From Psychroserpens mesophilus (lineage in GTDB: Bacteria; Bacteroidota; Bacteroidia; Flavobacteriales; Flavobacteriaceae), in assembly GCF_000826645.1 (NCBI RefSeq), contig NZ_JXJP01000013.1, forward strand, positions 62,001 to 126,000: a stretch of DNA of 64,000 nt, read 5' to 3'. The notes below the pieces were generated by a model. That model worked only from the letters and a program-made list of their open reading frames with translations. It did no database searches and was not told where the DNA came from. Each line of letters opens with the position of its first letter. Within the stretch, counting starts at the first letter, position 1. The position numbers and the translations under genes were made by a program. Positions 34,298-43,900 of this stretch are shown here, one piece after another.

Positions 34298-37200
34298 ATG
34301 AAATATTTAGTTACCGTTTTGTTTATATCGTTTTGTTTGGCTTCCTATAGCCAGGAAAAAATTCCTTATATAGACTATGAAATTGTTTACGCTAAAGTAT
34401 CAGAAAGTGCCAATGAACAGGATTATGACAACGTTCTTGAACAACTAAATACAATCCATAAAAATGATTCTACTTATTGTTCTGTACTCACCACAAAATC
34501 ATATTATCTCATTGCTCAAGAAAAATTTGACGATGCCTTAGACATAACTAATGAAGGATTATCTTCTGATTGTGATCAAACATCGAAACTTTTTCTACTC
34601 ATGAATAAAGGGGTTAGTTATTCAAGTCAAGAGAAATACAGTGACGCACTAACGGTTTATGAAGACGCATTAAAATTATTTCCGAAAAACCCAAAACTTT
34701 GGTATAATAAAGGTATCGCTTTAGAAAATTTAGATGATATTCCTGGAGCAGTAGAAGCTTATCAAAATGCAATTATTTATAATCCCTTATACAGAAATGC
34801 GCATTTACAATTGGGCAACATCTGTTATCGCCAGCAACTTATGGCGCAAGCCTTAATGTGTTTTAATATGAGTTTGCTTTCAGAACCTGATACTGAAAGA
34901 GCGTTTAGCTTGTTAAAATATGTCAATGACATAGTCTCTACAAAAAATGAAAATGAGCCCATTTCAAGTTTAAGTATTTCACCCGATGACGGCGCATTTG
35001 AAAGTATTGATCTTATCTTAAACAACAGAGTCGCATTAAACTCTAATTACAACATAGAAAATAAAATAAAAATCTCTATAGTGAAGCAAAATCATGCGCT
35101 TCTAGAACAGCTAAAAACAATTAAAGCTAATGGTGGTTTTTGGGATAATTATTATATCCCTTTATACCAATGGATCGCTTCTAACGATTATTTTGATAAC
35201 TTTACTTACACCATAAATGCCTCAATAAAAAATGAAGACTACAAGAAAATTATCGAAAAAAACACTGGCAATATAGAAACGTTTGTTGAAGCTTACGTTA
35301 CCAAATGGTTTGGGATTTTTAATGAAAATGCCAATTCAAAACTAACGCATTATTACTATGAAGGTGTTTTTCAAGGAGAAGGAGAAGAAAAAAACGGTGT
35401 TAGTATAGGAGACTGGACTTTTTATAACAACAACGGACAGCTATCAAGCAAAGGTTTTTACAATAATAAGGGAGAACGTGAAAATGAATGGACGTGGTAT
35501 CACGACAATGGAGCTGTAAGAGAAATTGCCATATATAAAGACGGCAAATTAAATGGTAAAAACAAATTATACTACGACGATGGAAAACCATATATATTAG
35601 CTAATTCTAAGAATGATGATTATGATGGCGAATACAAATACTACATTAATAAAGGAGGTTTAAAACAAAAAAAATACTACAAAGAAGGTAAACTTGATGG
35701 TAAGTATTTAGCATTTTTTGATATCGGTGAATCTCTTATTGAGTTTGAAGCAGATTATAAAGAAGATATCATTGTTGGCGATTTTAAGGAGTATTATGCA
35801 AATGGCGATTTGTACTCCACAATTCAATTTGAAAATAACTTAAGAAATGGAAAAGAGATTCAGTATTACTGGAATAAACAAAAATCTTTAGAAGCAAGTT
35901 ATAAAGACGACAAACTCGATGGGCCATACATAACTTATCATACTAACGGAAATAAAAAAGAAGTCGGTCAGTCTGTAAATGGCTTTTTTAACGGATTATG
36001 GCAATCTTTTTACGACGATGGCATTCTAAATAGTGAATACACTTATAGCAACGGACAATTAGATGATCTCTACAAAACTTATGATAGAGACGGTAAATTA
36101 ACGTCTGAATTTCAATACAGAAAAGGAGAAATTATCAGCTATAAATTTTATGATAAATCTGGAAATATCCTTTCCGATAAAAGAAAAAAGGGAGGCGAAT
36201 TTTATTATGAAGGGTATCATCCTAATGGCAATAAAGCTGCAGAAGGTTTATACGACATAAGTGGTGGAAAAGTTGGATACTGGAAATTCTATACGAATAA
36301 CGGGACACTTTCTGAAGAAGGTACTTATGAAAATGATAGTCCGATTGAAACGCATAAAATTTATTATAGCACAGGAGATGTTGAGAGCACTCACGAATAC
36401 AATGCAGAAAACAGTACCAGTTATTATCAGTATTTTTATAAAAGTGGTCAATTGAAATCGCAAGGTTGGTACAAAAATGGTCTAAGGCATGGCGAATGGC
36501 GATACTATTACATTGATGGTGCTCTGGAAGCTATAAATTTTTTCCATAAAGACGATTTGCATGGCACTCAACAATATATGAGTGTTAACGGAAAATTAAA
36601 TCGTGAATCAACGTACGAATATGGCTTACCTATTAAAGATGTTTATTTTAATACAGATGAACAGGCTTTCGAAACCGTTAATTTAAGTACTTCTGATTCT
36701 AAATTTAAACGCATAACACATTACCAAAATGGCAACAAAGAAACAGAAACAGACTTCGTTAATCAGTTAAAACATGGCGCCTACACATTTTACAATTTTA
36801 ATGGTAATGTTGGTATCACAGGAAGTTATCATAATGATGAAATGACTGGTGAATGGACCTGGTATTACGACAACGGAAACGTAAAAAGCACTGCCAATTA
36901 TCGCAATGGTAATTTGCATGGTGAATTAAAAAATTATTTTGAATCTGGACAATTAGAAGATGTCTATTCTTACGAATTTGGTAATCAATCTGGAAAAACC
37001 TTATCCTATCACGAAAACGGTAATCTTTCAATTACTACTGAATATTTAAATGATCAGGAACACTTAAGAAAAGAATTTTACAGTCCATCAGGTAAACTGC
37101 AACTAGTTCGTATTTACAATTATGGCACACTCATTGGTTACACCTATCAGGATTCTAACGGAAACGAAAAAGAAATGATTCCTATTACCAATGAAACCAT

Positions 37201-37573
37201 AAAAATTGAAGCTTTTTATGATAATGGCAAACCGTCAAGAACATTTGAATATGTCAATGGAGACATTCAAGGCGATTACAAAACCTATTATTACAACGGA
37301 CAACTGGAAAGTTTGACGATCTATGATAAAGGCGAAGTTCACGATGTAAATACTACTTACTTCGAAGACGGAAAAATAAGATCAAAAACACATCTGACCT
37401 ATGGCGATAACAATGGTTTAAAAGAGCGATTTTATCCTAATGGTAAACTAAAAGAATCTATTAATTTTTTAAATGATGAAAGACATGGCGAGGCAAAATT
37501 TTATGACGAATCAGGACGTCTTACAAAAACAGAATATTATTCGAATGGCACAGTGTACGCTACAACAAATTAA
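34298..37573 (+). CDS. Large secreted TPR/MORN-variant (YwqK-like) repeat protein
   Basis: The 1091-residue protein has a signal peptide (MKYLVTVLFISFCLASYSQ), TPR repeats at about residues 30-210 (KNPKLWYNKGIALENLDDIPGAVEAY, shown by part LWYNKGIALENL), a linker and then about 27 repeats of 22-25 residues of the MORN-variant type (G-W-Y-NG-L pattern, for example GEWTWYYDNGNVKSTANY). The repeats are those of proteins often labelled YwqK-family antitoxin; nothing suggests toxin neutralisation. It is probably a periplasmic or surface binding scaffold. The next gene's start overlaps its end, so it forms an operon with two DUF3857 proteins. Confidence 0.85.
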   Translation: MKYLVTVLFISFCLASYSQEKIPYIDYEIVYAKVSESANEQDYDNVLEQLNTIHKNDSTYCSVLTTKSYYLIAQEKFDDALDITNEGLSSDCDQTSKLFLLMNKGVSYSSQEKYSDALTVYEDALKLFPKNPKLWYNKGIALENLDDIPGAVEAYQNAIIYNPLYRNAHLQLGNICYRQQLMAQALMCFNMSLLSEPDTERAFSLLKYVNDIVSTKNENEPISSLSISPDDGAFESIDLILNNRVALNSNYNIENKIKISIVKQNHALLEQLKTIKANGGFWDNYYIPLYQWIASNDYFDNFTYTINASIKNEDYKKIIEKNTGNIETFVEAYVTKWFGIFNENANSKLTHYYYEGVFQGEGEEKNGVSIGDWTFYNNNGQLSSKGFYNNKGERENEWTWYHDNGAVREIAIYKDGKLNGKNKLYYDDGKPYILANSKNDDYDGEYKYYINKGGLKQKKYYKEGKLDGKYLAFFDIGESLIEFEADYKEDIIVGDFKEYYANGDLYSTIQFENNLRNGKEIQYYWNKQKSLEASYKDDKLDGPYITYHTNGNKKEVGQSVNGFFNGLWQSFYDDGILNSEYTYSNGQLDDLYKTYDRDGKLTSEFQYRKGEIISYKFYDKSGNILSDKRKKGGEFYYEGYHPNGNKAAEGLYDISGGKVGYWKFYTNNGTLSEEGTYENDSPIETHKIYYSTGDVESTHEYNAENSTSYYQYFYKSGQLKSQGWYKNGLRHGEWRYYYIDGALEAINFFHKDDLHGTQQYMSVNGKLNRESTYEYGLPIKDVYFNTDEQAFETVNLSTSDSKFKRITHYQNGNKETETDFVNQLKHGAYTFYNFNGNVGITGSYHNDEMTGEWTWYYDNGNVKSTANYRNGNLHGELKNYFESGQLEDVYSYEFGNQSGKTLSYHENGNLSITTEYLNDQEHLRKEFYSPSGKLQLVRIYNYGTLIGYTYQDSNGNEKEMIPITNETIKIEAFYDNGKPSRTFEYVNGDIQGDYKTYYYNGQLESLTIYDKGEVHDVNTTYFEDGKIRSKTHLTYGDNNGLKERFYPNGKLKESINFLNDERHGEAKFYDESGRLTKTEYYSNGTVYATTN

Positions 37574-39500
37574 AACTGGTAATTTTCTAACACTACTTCT
37601 ATTGAGTGTTTTCATTCCATGTCATGTTGAAGCTCAGCTTTCGGCAGAATTTGAATTAAACAAAAACAAATATCCCGAATCTCATATTGTGAGATTGTTA
37701 GATGAAGTGGTTATTTCTGTCGCCTTAAAAAATGATGAAATAACTATTGAACAATCGTTTACTGAAGAAGATCTTTATTTGGATAATTCTGCAACGTATG
37801 GTTCTAAAAGAGCACTTAATTTTTCAGCGTTTTTTGAATTAAACTCTGTTGAAGCAACCTCATATGAATTTGATAACGGCAAATATAAAGCCTATAAAGT
37901 GGAAGATTTTATTGAAAAGGATGAATTAGATAATTCATTTCACGATGATACCAAATCTCTCAATTTTATTTTCCCTAAACTTTCAGTAGGTGGAAAAACA
38001 AAATTACAATACTCTGAAAACGTCAAGAACCCACGTTTTTTAAGTCCGATTTACTTCGGTGATTTCTTTCCGATACAAAAGAAAAAAGTCACACTAATTG
38101 CCGATAAAAATATCGAATTTAGATTTCAGGAGTTCAATACAGAGGATTTTGATATTGTCTTCAGCAAAAAAGAAAAAAGAGGAAATATCATTTACACCTG
38201 GGAACTTTCAAATGTAGATCGCTTTAAAAGTGAAGCCAATGTGCCTACTTATAAACGAGTTTTACCTCACATTGTTCCAATTATTACAAATTATAAAATT
38301 GGAGATAAAAAAATAAGTGTTTTAAATGATGTTTCCGATTTGTACTCATGGTATTATTCATTGGTAAAAGACATCAACACTAGTGCACCTGACCCAAAAC
38401 TAGTGGCTTTAGTTAATGATTTAACCAAAGATCAGGAACGTGATATTGAAAAAGTGAGAGCTATTTACTACTGGACTCAAAAAAACATAAAATATATTGA
38501 TTTTGAATATGCTTTAGGCGGCTTTATTCCTCGAGAAGCGAACGATGTATTCAATAAAAAATATGGCGATTGCAAAGACAATTCGAGTATTTTGTACGAA
38601 ATGCTTAAAATTGCCGGATTACAAGGTAACCTTACCTGGATTGGAACGCGAACAATTCCTTACAGCTACAATGAAGTACCTACACCAATTGTTGATAACC
38701 ACATGATTTTATCTATAGACTTAGATGATAAAACCTATTTTCTAGATGCTACTGGTCGTTATTTACCCTTAGAAATGCCCTCGTCTTTTATTCAAGGTAA
38801 AGAAGCGTTAATATCTAAAAGCGAAACTGATTTTGAAATCAAAAAAGTACCAGTTATGGCTCCTGAAACTAATTATTTTAAGGAATATACAGAACTTAGT
38901 ATCGACGGTAAAGAACTACTTGGCACAAGTAAAACTGAGCTAACAGGTTATTATAAAAGAGATTATTTTGTTCAGTTAGAAGATGAAGATACAGACGTAA
39001 AACTCAAAGCGTATTACAACAGAAAACTTCGAAAAGGTAACAACAAATTCTTGGTGGATTCTATTTCTGAAACTAACAAATTTGAATATGACAAAAGCTT
39101 CATTATAGACTACACGTTTAAAATAAGTGATTACATTAAAAATTTAGGAGATGAAATTTATGTTAATCTCAATTTAAATCAAGACCTAGCGTATTATAAA
39201 ACTGAAGAAGACAGAGAAAATGATACCGAAATCAACTACAAATGTTTTTACGATTACAAAACGTCTCTAAACATTCCCGAAGGTTATGCCATTGATTATC
39301 TTCCAGAGAACTTCTCTTTACATAACACGTATTTTGACTTTGACATCGCTTATGAAAACGTTGATGACACTATTATTTATACGCATCAATTGAAAATGAA
39401 ATTTTTAACTCTCAACCCGAAACAACAAAAAGAAGTTAATGCTGCTATTAAAAAAGCAGAAAAAAACTTTAAAGAAGTTGTTGTTCTTAAAAAGCAATAA
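37545..39500 (+). CDS. Secreted DUF3857/transglutaminase-like protein
   Basis: I use the ATG at 37545, which gives a signal peptide (FLTLLLLSVFIPCHVEAQ) after a short basic start. The longer frame from 37473 would add 24 residues without a signal character. The N-terminal DUF3857 part is followed by a transglutaminase-like core with Cys in KKYGDCKDNSSILYEML, His in VDNHMILSIDL and Asp in YFLDATGRYLP, so the triad is complete. A C-terminal strand-rich domain follows. Family members are periplasmic and of unknown substrate. It overlaps the MORN gene by 29 bases. Confidence 0.85.
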   Translation: MAQCTLQQIKTGNFLTLLLLSVFIPCHVEAQLSAEFELNKNKYPESHIVRLLDEVVISVALKNDEITIEQSFTEEDLYLDNSATYGSKRALNFSAFFELNSVEATSYEFDNGKYKAYKVEDFIEKDELDNSFHDDTKSLNFIFPKLSVGGKTKLQYSENVKNPRFLSPIYFGDFFPIQKKKVTLIADKNIEFRFQEFNTEDFDIVFSKKEKRGNIIYTWELSNVDRFKSEANVPTYKRVLPHIVPIITNYKIGDKKISVLNDVSDLYSWYYSLVKDINTSAPDPKLVALVNDLTKDQERDIEKVRAIYYWTQKNIKYIDFEYALGGFIPREANDVFNKKYGDCKDNSSILYEMLKIAGLQGNLTWIGTRTIPYSYNEVPTPIVDNHMILSIDLDDKTYFLDATGRYLPLEMPSSFIQGKEALISKSETDFEIKKVPVMAPETNYFKEYTELSIDGKELLGTSKTELTGYYKRDYFVQLEDEDTDVKLKAYYNRKLRKGNNKFLVDSISETNKFEYDKSFIIDYTFKISDYIKNLGDEIYVNLNLNQDLAYYKTEEDRENDTEINYKCFYDYKTSLNIPEGYAIDYLPENFSLHNTYFDFDIAYENVDDTIIYTHQLKMKFLTLNPKQQKEVNAAIKKAEKNFKEVVVLKKQ

Positions 39501-39503
39501 TAA

Positions 39504-41471
39504 ATGAACTCTAAATTATTAATAACGCTCCTTTGTTTGTTTAGTTTAACAACTGTATTTGCGCAACCCTTTTATGAAAGTTATGACTGGGAAGAAAATC
39601 CTAGCTATTCCAATGAAGGGTTTTCAGAAAAAAGTCTTGCTTCGGTTAAAGAGAAAGTAGTTACCGAATTTTATTTCAATGACGAAGGTGATTTTGTAGA
39701 ATACTTTTTAGAACACAATGTGTATTATTTAAATTCAGACGATGCTATTGAAGGTTACAATAAGATTTATTTACCATATTCTTCCGACTCAAAACTTGAA
39801 GTCACTAAAGCCAGAGTCATTACAAAAGAAGGCACTGTTGTTAATCTTGATGAATCTAAAATCTTAACAGCAACTGATGAAGAAACCAACAGAACCTATA
39901 AGTACTTTGCTTTCGAAGGGATTGAAAAAGGTAGTTTTATTGAATATTATTACGTCGTAAATCGCTATCCGAGTTATAAAGGGAAACGCTTAAACTTTCA
40001 AACTGATTTTCAAAAAAACAATGTCGAATTCGATTTATTTGCACCCAGTAATCTCATTTTTAAATTCAAAAGTTACAATGGCTTGAAAGCCGTTGAAACA
40101 GATACCATTATTGAAACTAAAAATCGCTGGCATTTCAAAATCCCAAGGATTGAAGCTCTTGAAAGGGAAATGTTATCAGCTTATAATGCGCAAAAGAAAT
40201 ACTTAGTTTATGCGCTAGATGAAAACACAGCTACAAATGCAAAAGATATGACATCTTATGCGAGTGTTTCTCAAAACATCTATGATTTTTACAATAAAGA
40301 CACTTCAAAAAAAACGGAATCAGGTCTTAAGAAGTTTTTAAAAGGTATTGATTATGATGCCAACGAAACCGTTGAGCAGAAAATTAAAACTATAGAAACT
40401 TATTTAAAAACCAATATTTATCTTGCAGATGCTGGAAATGAAAAATTGTCCTCGTTAGAAGATATTCTTAAAGATAAAGTTGCCAATGAAAGAGGTATTA
40501 TAAAACTATATGCTGCTATTTTTAAACACATCGGCATCCCTTTTGAATTTGTGTATACCTGCGAACGAAATTATATGTTATTTGACAAGGACTTTGAAGC
40601 TAATAATTTCTTAAATGATCTTCTATTCTATTTTCCAAAGACAAACAAATACATGTCACCTTCAGAAACTGAATCAAGGTATGGGTTTCCACCTGCTTAT
40701 TTAACCGACACCTATGGCCTATTCATAAAAGAAGTTGCTATTGGCGACTTTAAATCTGCTGTGGGCAAAGTTGATTTCATTGCTCCTGTTAAAGCTGAAA
40801 ACACCATTGACAAAATGCTTATTGATGTAAAATTTGACGAAACTGATCTTACGAAAATCAATATTAATTTGGCAAAATCAATGACGGGATATTACGCGCT
40901 TTATATTCATCCATATATGGATTTGATAAAACCCGAAGATAAAGATGATGTTATTGAAAGCTTTGCTAAAAGTCTGGATGAAGATGTTGAGATCTTAGAT
41001 AAAAAGGTGAATAATGAAGATCCTAAATTGTTTGGAGAACAGCCTCTTGAGTTTATTCTTGATTTTAATTCAAGTGCCTTTGTAGAGAAAGCGGGAAAAA
41101 AATATTTATTTAGTGTTGGAGATTTAATTGGTGCTCAAACTGAATTGTATCAGGAAAAAGAACGTAAGCTTCCGGTAGACAGTGAATTTGAAAGGAGCTA
41201 TTTAAGAACCATTTCGATTACCATACCTGAAGGATATTCGGTAGCTAATCTGGATGACATTAACATAAGCAATGCGTATAGCAATGACAATAATGAAAAA
41301 TTAATGAGTTTTGATTCTTCATACACTCTAGATGGAAACACACTTACCATTGTGGCCGATGAACACTATAGAATGAATCATGTCAACATTGATATTTATG
41401 AAGACTACAGAAAGGTAATTAATAGTGCGGCTGATTTCAATAAAATAACGCTTATTCTAGAGCCCAAGTAA
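39504..41471 (+). CDS. Secreted DUF3857 protein with degenerate transglutaminase core
   Basis: The 655-residue paralogue of the preceding protein begins with a signal peptide (MNSKLLITLLCLFSLTTVFAQ) and the same DUF3857 layout. Where the upstream protein has YGDCKDNSSILYEML, this one has KVANERGIIKLYAAIFKHIG, so the catalytic Cys and Asp are missing. The fold is probably kept for binding, possibly as a partner of the active paralogue. It starts three bases after the upstream stop and ends the three-gene operon. Confidence 0.8.
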   Translation: MNSKLLITLLCLFSLTTVFAQPFYESYDWEENPSYSNEGFSEKSLASVKEKVVTEFYFNDEGDFVEYFLEHNVYYLNSDDAIEGYNKIYLPYSSDSKLEVTKARVITKEGTVVNLDESKILTATDEETNRTYKYFAFEGIEKGSFIEYYYVVNRYPSYKGKRLNFQTDFQKNNVEFDLFAPSNLIFKFKSYNGLKAVETDTIIETKNRWHFKIPRIEALEREMLSAYNAQKKYLVYALDENTATNAKDMTSYASVSQNIYDFYNKDTSKKTESGLKKFLKGIDYDANETVEQKIKTIETYLKTNIYLADAGNEKLSSLEDILKDKVANERGIIKLYAAIFKHIGIPFEFVYTCERNYMLFDKDFEANNFLNDLLFYFPKTNKYMSPSETESRYGFPPAYLTDTYGLFIKEVAIGDFKSAVGKVDFIAPVKAENTIDKMLIDVKFDETDLTKININLAKSMTGYYALYIHPYMDLIKPEDKDDVIESFAKSLDEDVEILDKKVNNEDPKLFGEQPLEFILDFNSSAFVEKAGKKYLFSVGDLIGAQTELYQEKERKLPVDSEFERSYLRTISITIPEGYSVANLDDINISNAYSNDNNEKLMSFDSSYTLDGNTLTIVADEHYRMNHVNIDIYEDYRKVINSAADFNKITLILEPK

Positions 41472-41486
41472 AAATTGAACTCAGTA

Positions 41487-41942
41487 TTAAATGGCGCTTT
41501 TATGAAAATTTGAATTATTTGAATTGGCAAATTTCAATGTTGAGATTGCCGATTTCTTATTAGAATCATCCGATTTATAAAAATCAAATATATCGTACTT
41601 AGCCTCTATAATCCTGGCTTGAGTACCATTGATAGCAATGGGTCTGTAAAGTAATGACGGATTGTGTTCTATTAGTTTTAGCCAATCACTCGCAGTGAGA
41701 TTCATTTCCAATTGCTTTCCAAATAATGAAGAAAAGTCCCTTCTAAACAATTCAGAGAAACTAACACCTAACATTGCTGTGATTTCTAACCATATAATAC
41801 CTGAAAGCGATTCCTTGTTTAAGTTAATAATCCTTACCGGACTATCAATATCTCTTACATGAGAAAGTACCTTCAATCCTAAAGGTGAATCTTGAGAGTA
41901 GATATAGATAAGCTGTTTGTTATCTGTTGCTAAAATGCCCAT
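41487..41942 (-). CDS. ArsC/Spx-like thioredoxin-fold protein without cysteine
   Basis: The 151-residue protein has the ArsC-like features FSELFRRDFSSLFGK, LTASDWLKLIEHNPSLLYRPIAINGTQARII (shown here as LLYRPIAING) that follow the arsenate-reductase-like fold. It contains no Cys at all, so the catalytic Cys position (IYIYSQDSPLGL) is Ser/Asp and no reductase activity is expected. A relaxed C-terminal tail is Ser/Asn-rich. It may be a structural or regulatory relative such as a stress regulator. Isolated, reading toward the DUF3857 operon. Confidence 0.65.
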   Translation of the reverse strand: MGILATDNKQLIYIYSQDSPLGLKVLSHVRDIDSPVRIINLNKESLSGIIWLEITAMLGVSFSELFRRDFSSLFGKQLEMNLTASDWLKLIEHNPSLLYRPIAINGTQARIIEAKYDIFDFYKSDDSNKKSAISTLKFANSNNSNFHKSAI

Positions 41943-42023
41943 AATTTTTATTTTTCTCTAAGATATTATGCGATAACAACATGTATTAACTCATTCAAGT
42001 TGGGTTTTAGCTTAAAAACAATA

Positions 42024-42058
42024 ATAACCTCATACAGCTTCTAATTGTATGAGGTTAT
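42024..42058 (-). terminator. Intrinsic terminator of the 249-aa secreted protein gene
   Basis: ATAACCTCATACA pairs with TGTATGAGGTTAT around a nine-base loop. A T-rich stretch follows on the minus strand only, so it serves the gene ending at 42135. Confidence 0.75.
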
Positions 42059-42134
42059 GTTATCTAGCTTTGCTAGTAATCAATTTTAAAGTATTAAATT
42101 TTTGGTGTCAAGGTTTTTAATTTTAAACCACTAC

Positions 42135-42884
42135 TTATGGTATCGTTGCAACAGTTTGTATTGGACTGAATGTATGATATAACGGTATTTCATTAAAAAG
42201 AGTTGAATCATTTGAACTCCTATAAAATTCAGGATTCTTTGATTGCTTATCCATAAATTCTGAAACATCATAGACTTCAAAAACATATAGCCTATTATGT
42301 TTTCCTAGTTTGGTTTTACGTTCTAATTTATTTCTAGCTATTAATTTATCAACCTTTCTCTTGTCTTCTAATTTCATAGTTTTGCTTGAACCAAAATTGT
42401 TATTACATTCATAGACTACCCAATAATAAGAACTTTTATGATGAGGAGGTTTATTGACAACTGCATCCACTAATGAGGCCTTATTAGTTTTAAAATTCAA
42501 GTCGTCATTAGCAGTAATTAATACATTGTTTTTGGCATTTTTGTTTAAAGCTTCCAGTTTTTTGTCATCATGTTTTTCTAAATACAAAACAATATGTTTT
42601 CTTCCCATTCTAACGTTAACGATAAAGTTTCCAATAGGCAATGTTTTTAAATCTATTTTTGTTTTATGACTTTCAATATTAAAAGTTTTAGAATAATCCT
42701 TATTAAATATATCAACTTTACGAATGGTATTGATACTTTCTAAAAGCAGACTGTCGCCTAATTGATTAAGGTTTTGCTTCAAATGTTTTGCTTCGTAGTT
42801 TACATTATGTTGCAACCTAATATTTTGACTATATACAAATATGGTTAAGCACATAAAAAGAGGAGTGAGTATCTTTATATTCAT
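42135..42884 (-). CDS. Secreted hypothetical protein
   Basis: The 249-residue protein has a signal peptide (MNIKILTPLFMCLTIFVYSQ). Next is a segment with FNKDYSKTFNIESHK and TLPIGNFIVNVRMGRKHIVLYLEK, a small immunoglobulin-like pattern seen in flavobacterial secreted proteins. A C-terminal part holds SSYYWVVYECNNNF and two basic stretches. Function unknown. It lies alone before a terminator, with 275 bases of upstream intergenic DNA shared with the PA2169-family gene. Confidence 0.65.
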   Translation of the reverse strand: MNIKILTPLFMCLTIFVYSQNIRLQHNVNYEAKHLKQNLNQLGDSLLLESINTIRKVDIFNKDYSKTFNIESHKTKIDLKTLPIGNFIVNVRMGRKHIVLYLEKHDDKKLEALNKNAKNNVLITANDDLNFKTNKASLVDAVVNKPPHHKSSYYWVVYECNNNFGSSKTMKLEDKRKVDKLIARNKLERKTKLGKHNRLYVFEVYDVSEFMDKQSKNPEFYRSSNDSTLFNEIPLYHTFSPIQTVATIP

Positions 42885-43082
42885 GACATTATCGTTTTAA
42901 AATTAATCTGAATACAAAATTACGTGTACATCGTGTTTAAAACTGACTCAATACATTCGTATTCTAATTCATTAGAATTTTGACTTAGCGTTAGTTGCAT
43001 GTTCTTCAATCCATTTTATCTCTCAAGTGTTATTGAGTCAAAAAACCGTTTAGTTGCATTAATAAAAAATGCATCTAAATTT

Positions 43083-43090
43083 TACATTTG
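43083..43090 (+). promoter_or_regulatory. -7 element upstream of the PA2169-family gene
   Basis: TACATTTG is an exact match to TAnnTTTG, 69 bases before the ATG at 43160. TTG at 43054-43056 is 26 bases upstream, wider than usual. An inverted TGCATT / AATGCA lies between. Confidence 0.4.
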
Positions 43091-43159
43091 AAGCAAACTG
43101 AAAACGATGTAAAGCAGTAAGCATCATTTTTTTTACTGCATAGTATTAAATTATTTATT

Positions 43160-43612
43160 ATGGGAATTTTTTCAGAAAGCACAGAAAAAAAATTAAACGA
43201 ATTACTTGAAAAATCTTATGATGCAGAACAAGGTTTTAAGAAGGCTGCTGAAAATATTGAATCTAACGCACTCCAGAAATTTTTCATGTCTAAAGCCGAA
43301 GAACGTCTTCAATTTAGAAATGAATTAAGGCAAGAAATTGTTGCAAACGGCTGTGACATAACAAAACAAAATGGAAGTATTTCAGGTTTTTTGCACAGAG
43401 CATGGATGGACACAAAGGCATTATTTTCTTCAGAAAATGAAGAAACCATGCTTGAAGAGGTTAGAAATGGTGAAAAAGCAGCGCTAAATGACTATAACGA
43501 AGTTTTAGAAGATCAATTATTGCCTCCTACAACGACCAGCATCTTAAAAAAACAAAGAGACGCCATACAACGTAGTTATGATAAAGCAAATTATTTAGAA
43601 AAAGCTTTGTAA
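43160..43612 (+). CDS. PA2169-family four-helix-bundle stress protein
   Basis: The 150-residue all-helical protein is of the PA2169/DUF2383 type: LNELLEKSYDAEQGFKKAAE, a middle helix MSKAEERLQFRNELRQEI, then LHRAWMDTKALFSSENEETMLEEVRNGE (shown only in part) and a C-terminal helix with QRDAIQRSYDKANYLEKAL. The family is ferritin-like but generally lacks full di-iron ligands and is stress-induced in several bacteria. It stands alone, near regulators and a YciE-like gene with a similar fold, suggesting a general stress cluster. Confidence 0.8.
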   Translation: MGIFSESTEKKLNELLEKSYDAEQGFKKAAENIESNALQKFFMSKAEERLQFRNELRQEIVANGCDITKQNGSISGFLHRAWMDTKALFSSENEETMLEEVRNGEKAALNDYNEVLEDQLLPPTTTSILKKQRDAIQRSYDKANYLEKAL

Positions 43613-43639
43613 TCAAATTATGATCTAATGGACACCACA

Positions 43640-43665
43640 AAAGGACTCCATTAATCGTGTCCTTT
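43640..43665 (+). terminator. Hairpin after the PA2169-family gene
   Basis: AAAGGAC pairs with GTCCTTT around a 12-base loop. There is no T-tract after it, so the terminator call is weak. Confidence 0.3.
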
Positions 43666-43869
43666 GCAGTGAACACTTTGTGACTTAAACAGGCTCATTT
43701 AATAGAAACAAATCTTAAATACTTAGAAAATCATTTTAGAGCGAAAATCTAATAATGCTTATTCATAACACCAGATAATACAAATACCGCTTTTAGGCTT
43801 TTGTATAACTCTATCAGGAATTTCAATAACAAAAGTTAAACATTATCTCAAAGAGAGATTCATTTTAAC

Positions 43870-43877
43870 TAAATTTG
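43870..43877 (+). promoter_or_regulatory. -7 element upstream of the small AraC gene
   Basis: TAAATTTG matches TAnnTTTG, 24 bases before the TTG start at 43901. No clear -33 TTG at the usual spacing. Confidence 0.35.
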
Positions 43878-43900
43878 TTTTAATCAGAAATTCAGCAAGA

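Noticed and set aside
37473-37544. Longer start for the first DUF3857 protein
   Set aside because: It would overlap the MORN gene by 101 bases and bury the signal peptide; 37545 gives a normal signal sequence.
34298-37573. Possible toxin-antitoxin system because of the YwqK-type repeats
   Set aside because: The name comes from database labels; the protein is secreted and no toxin gene is adjacent.
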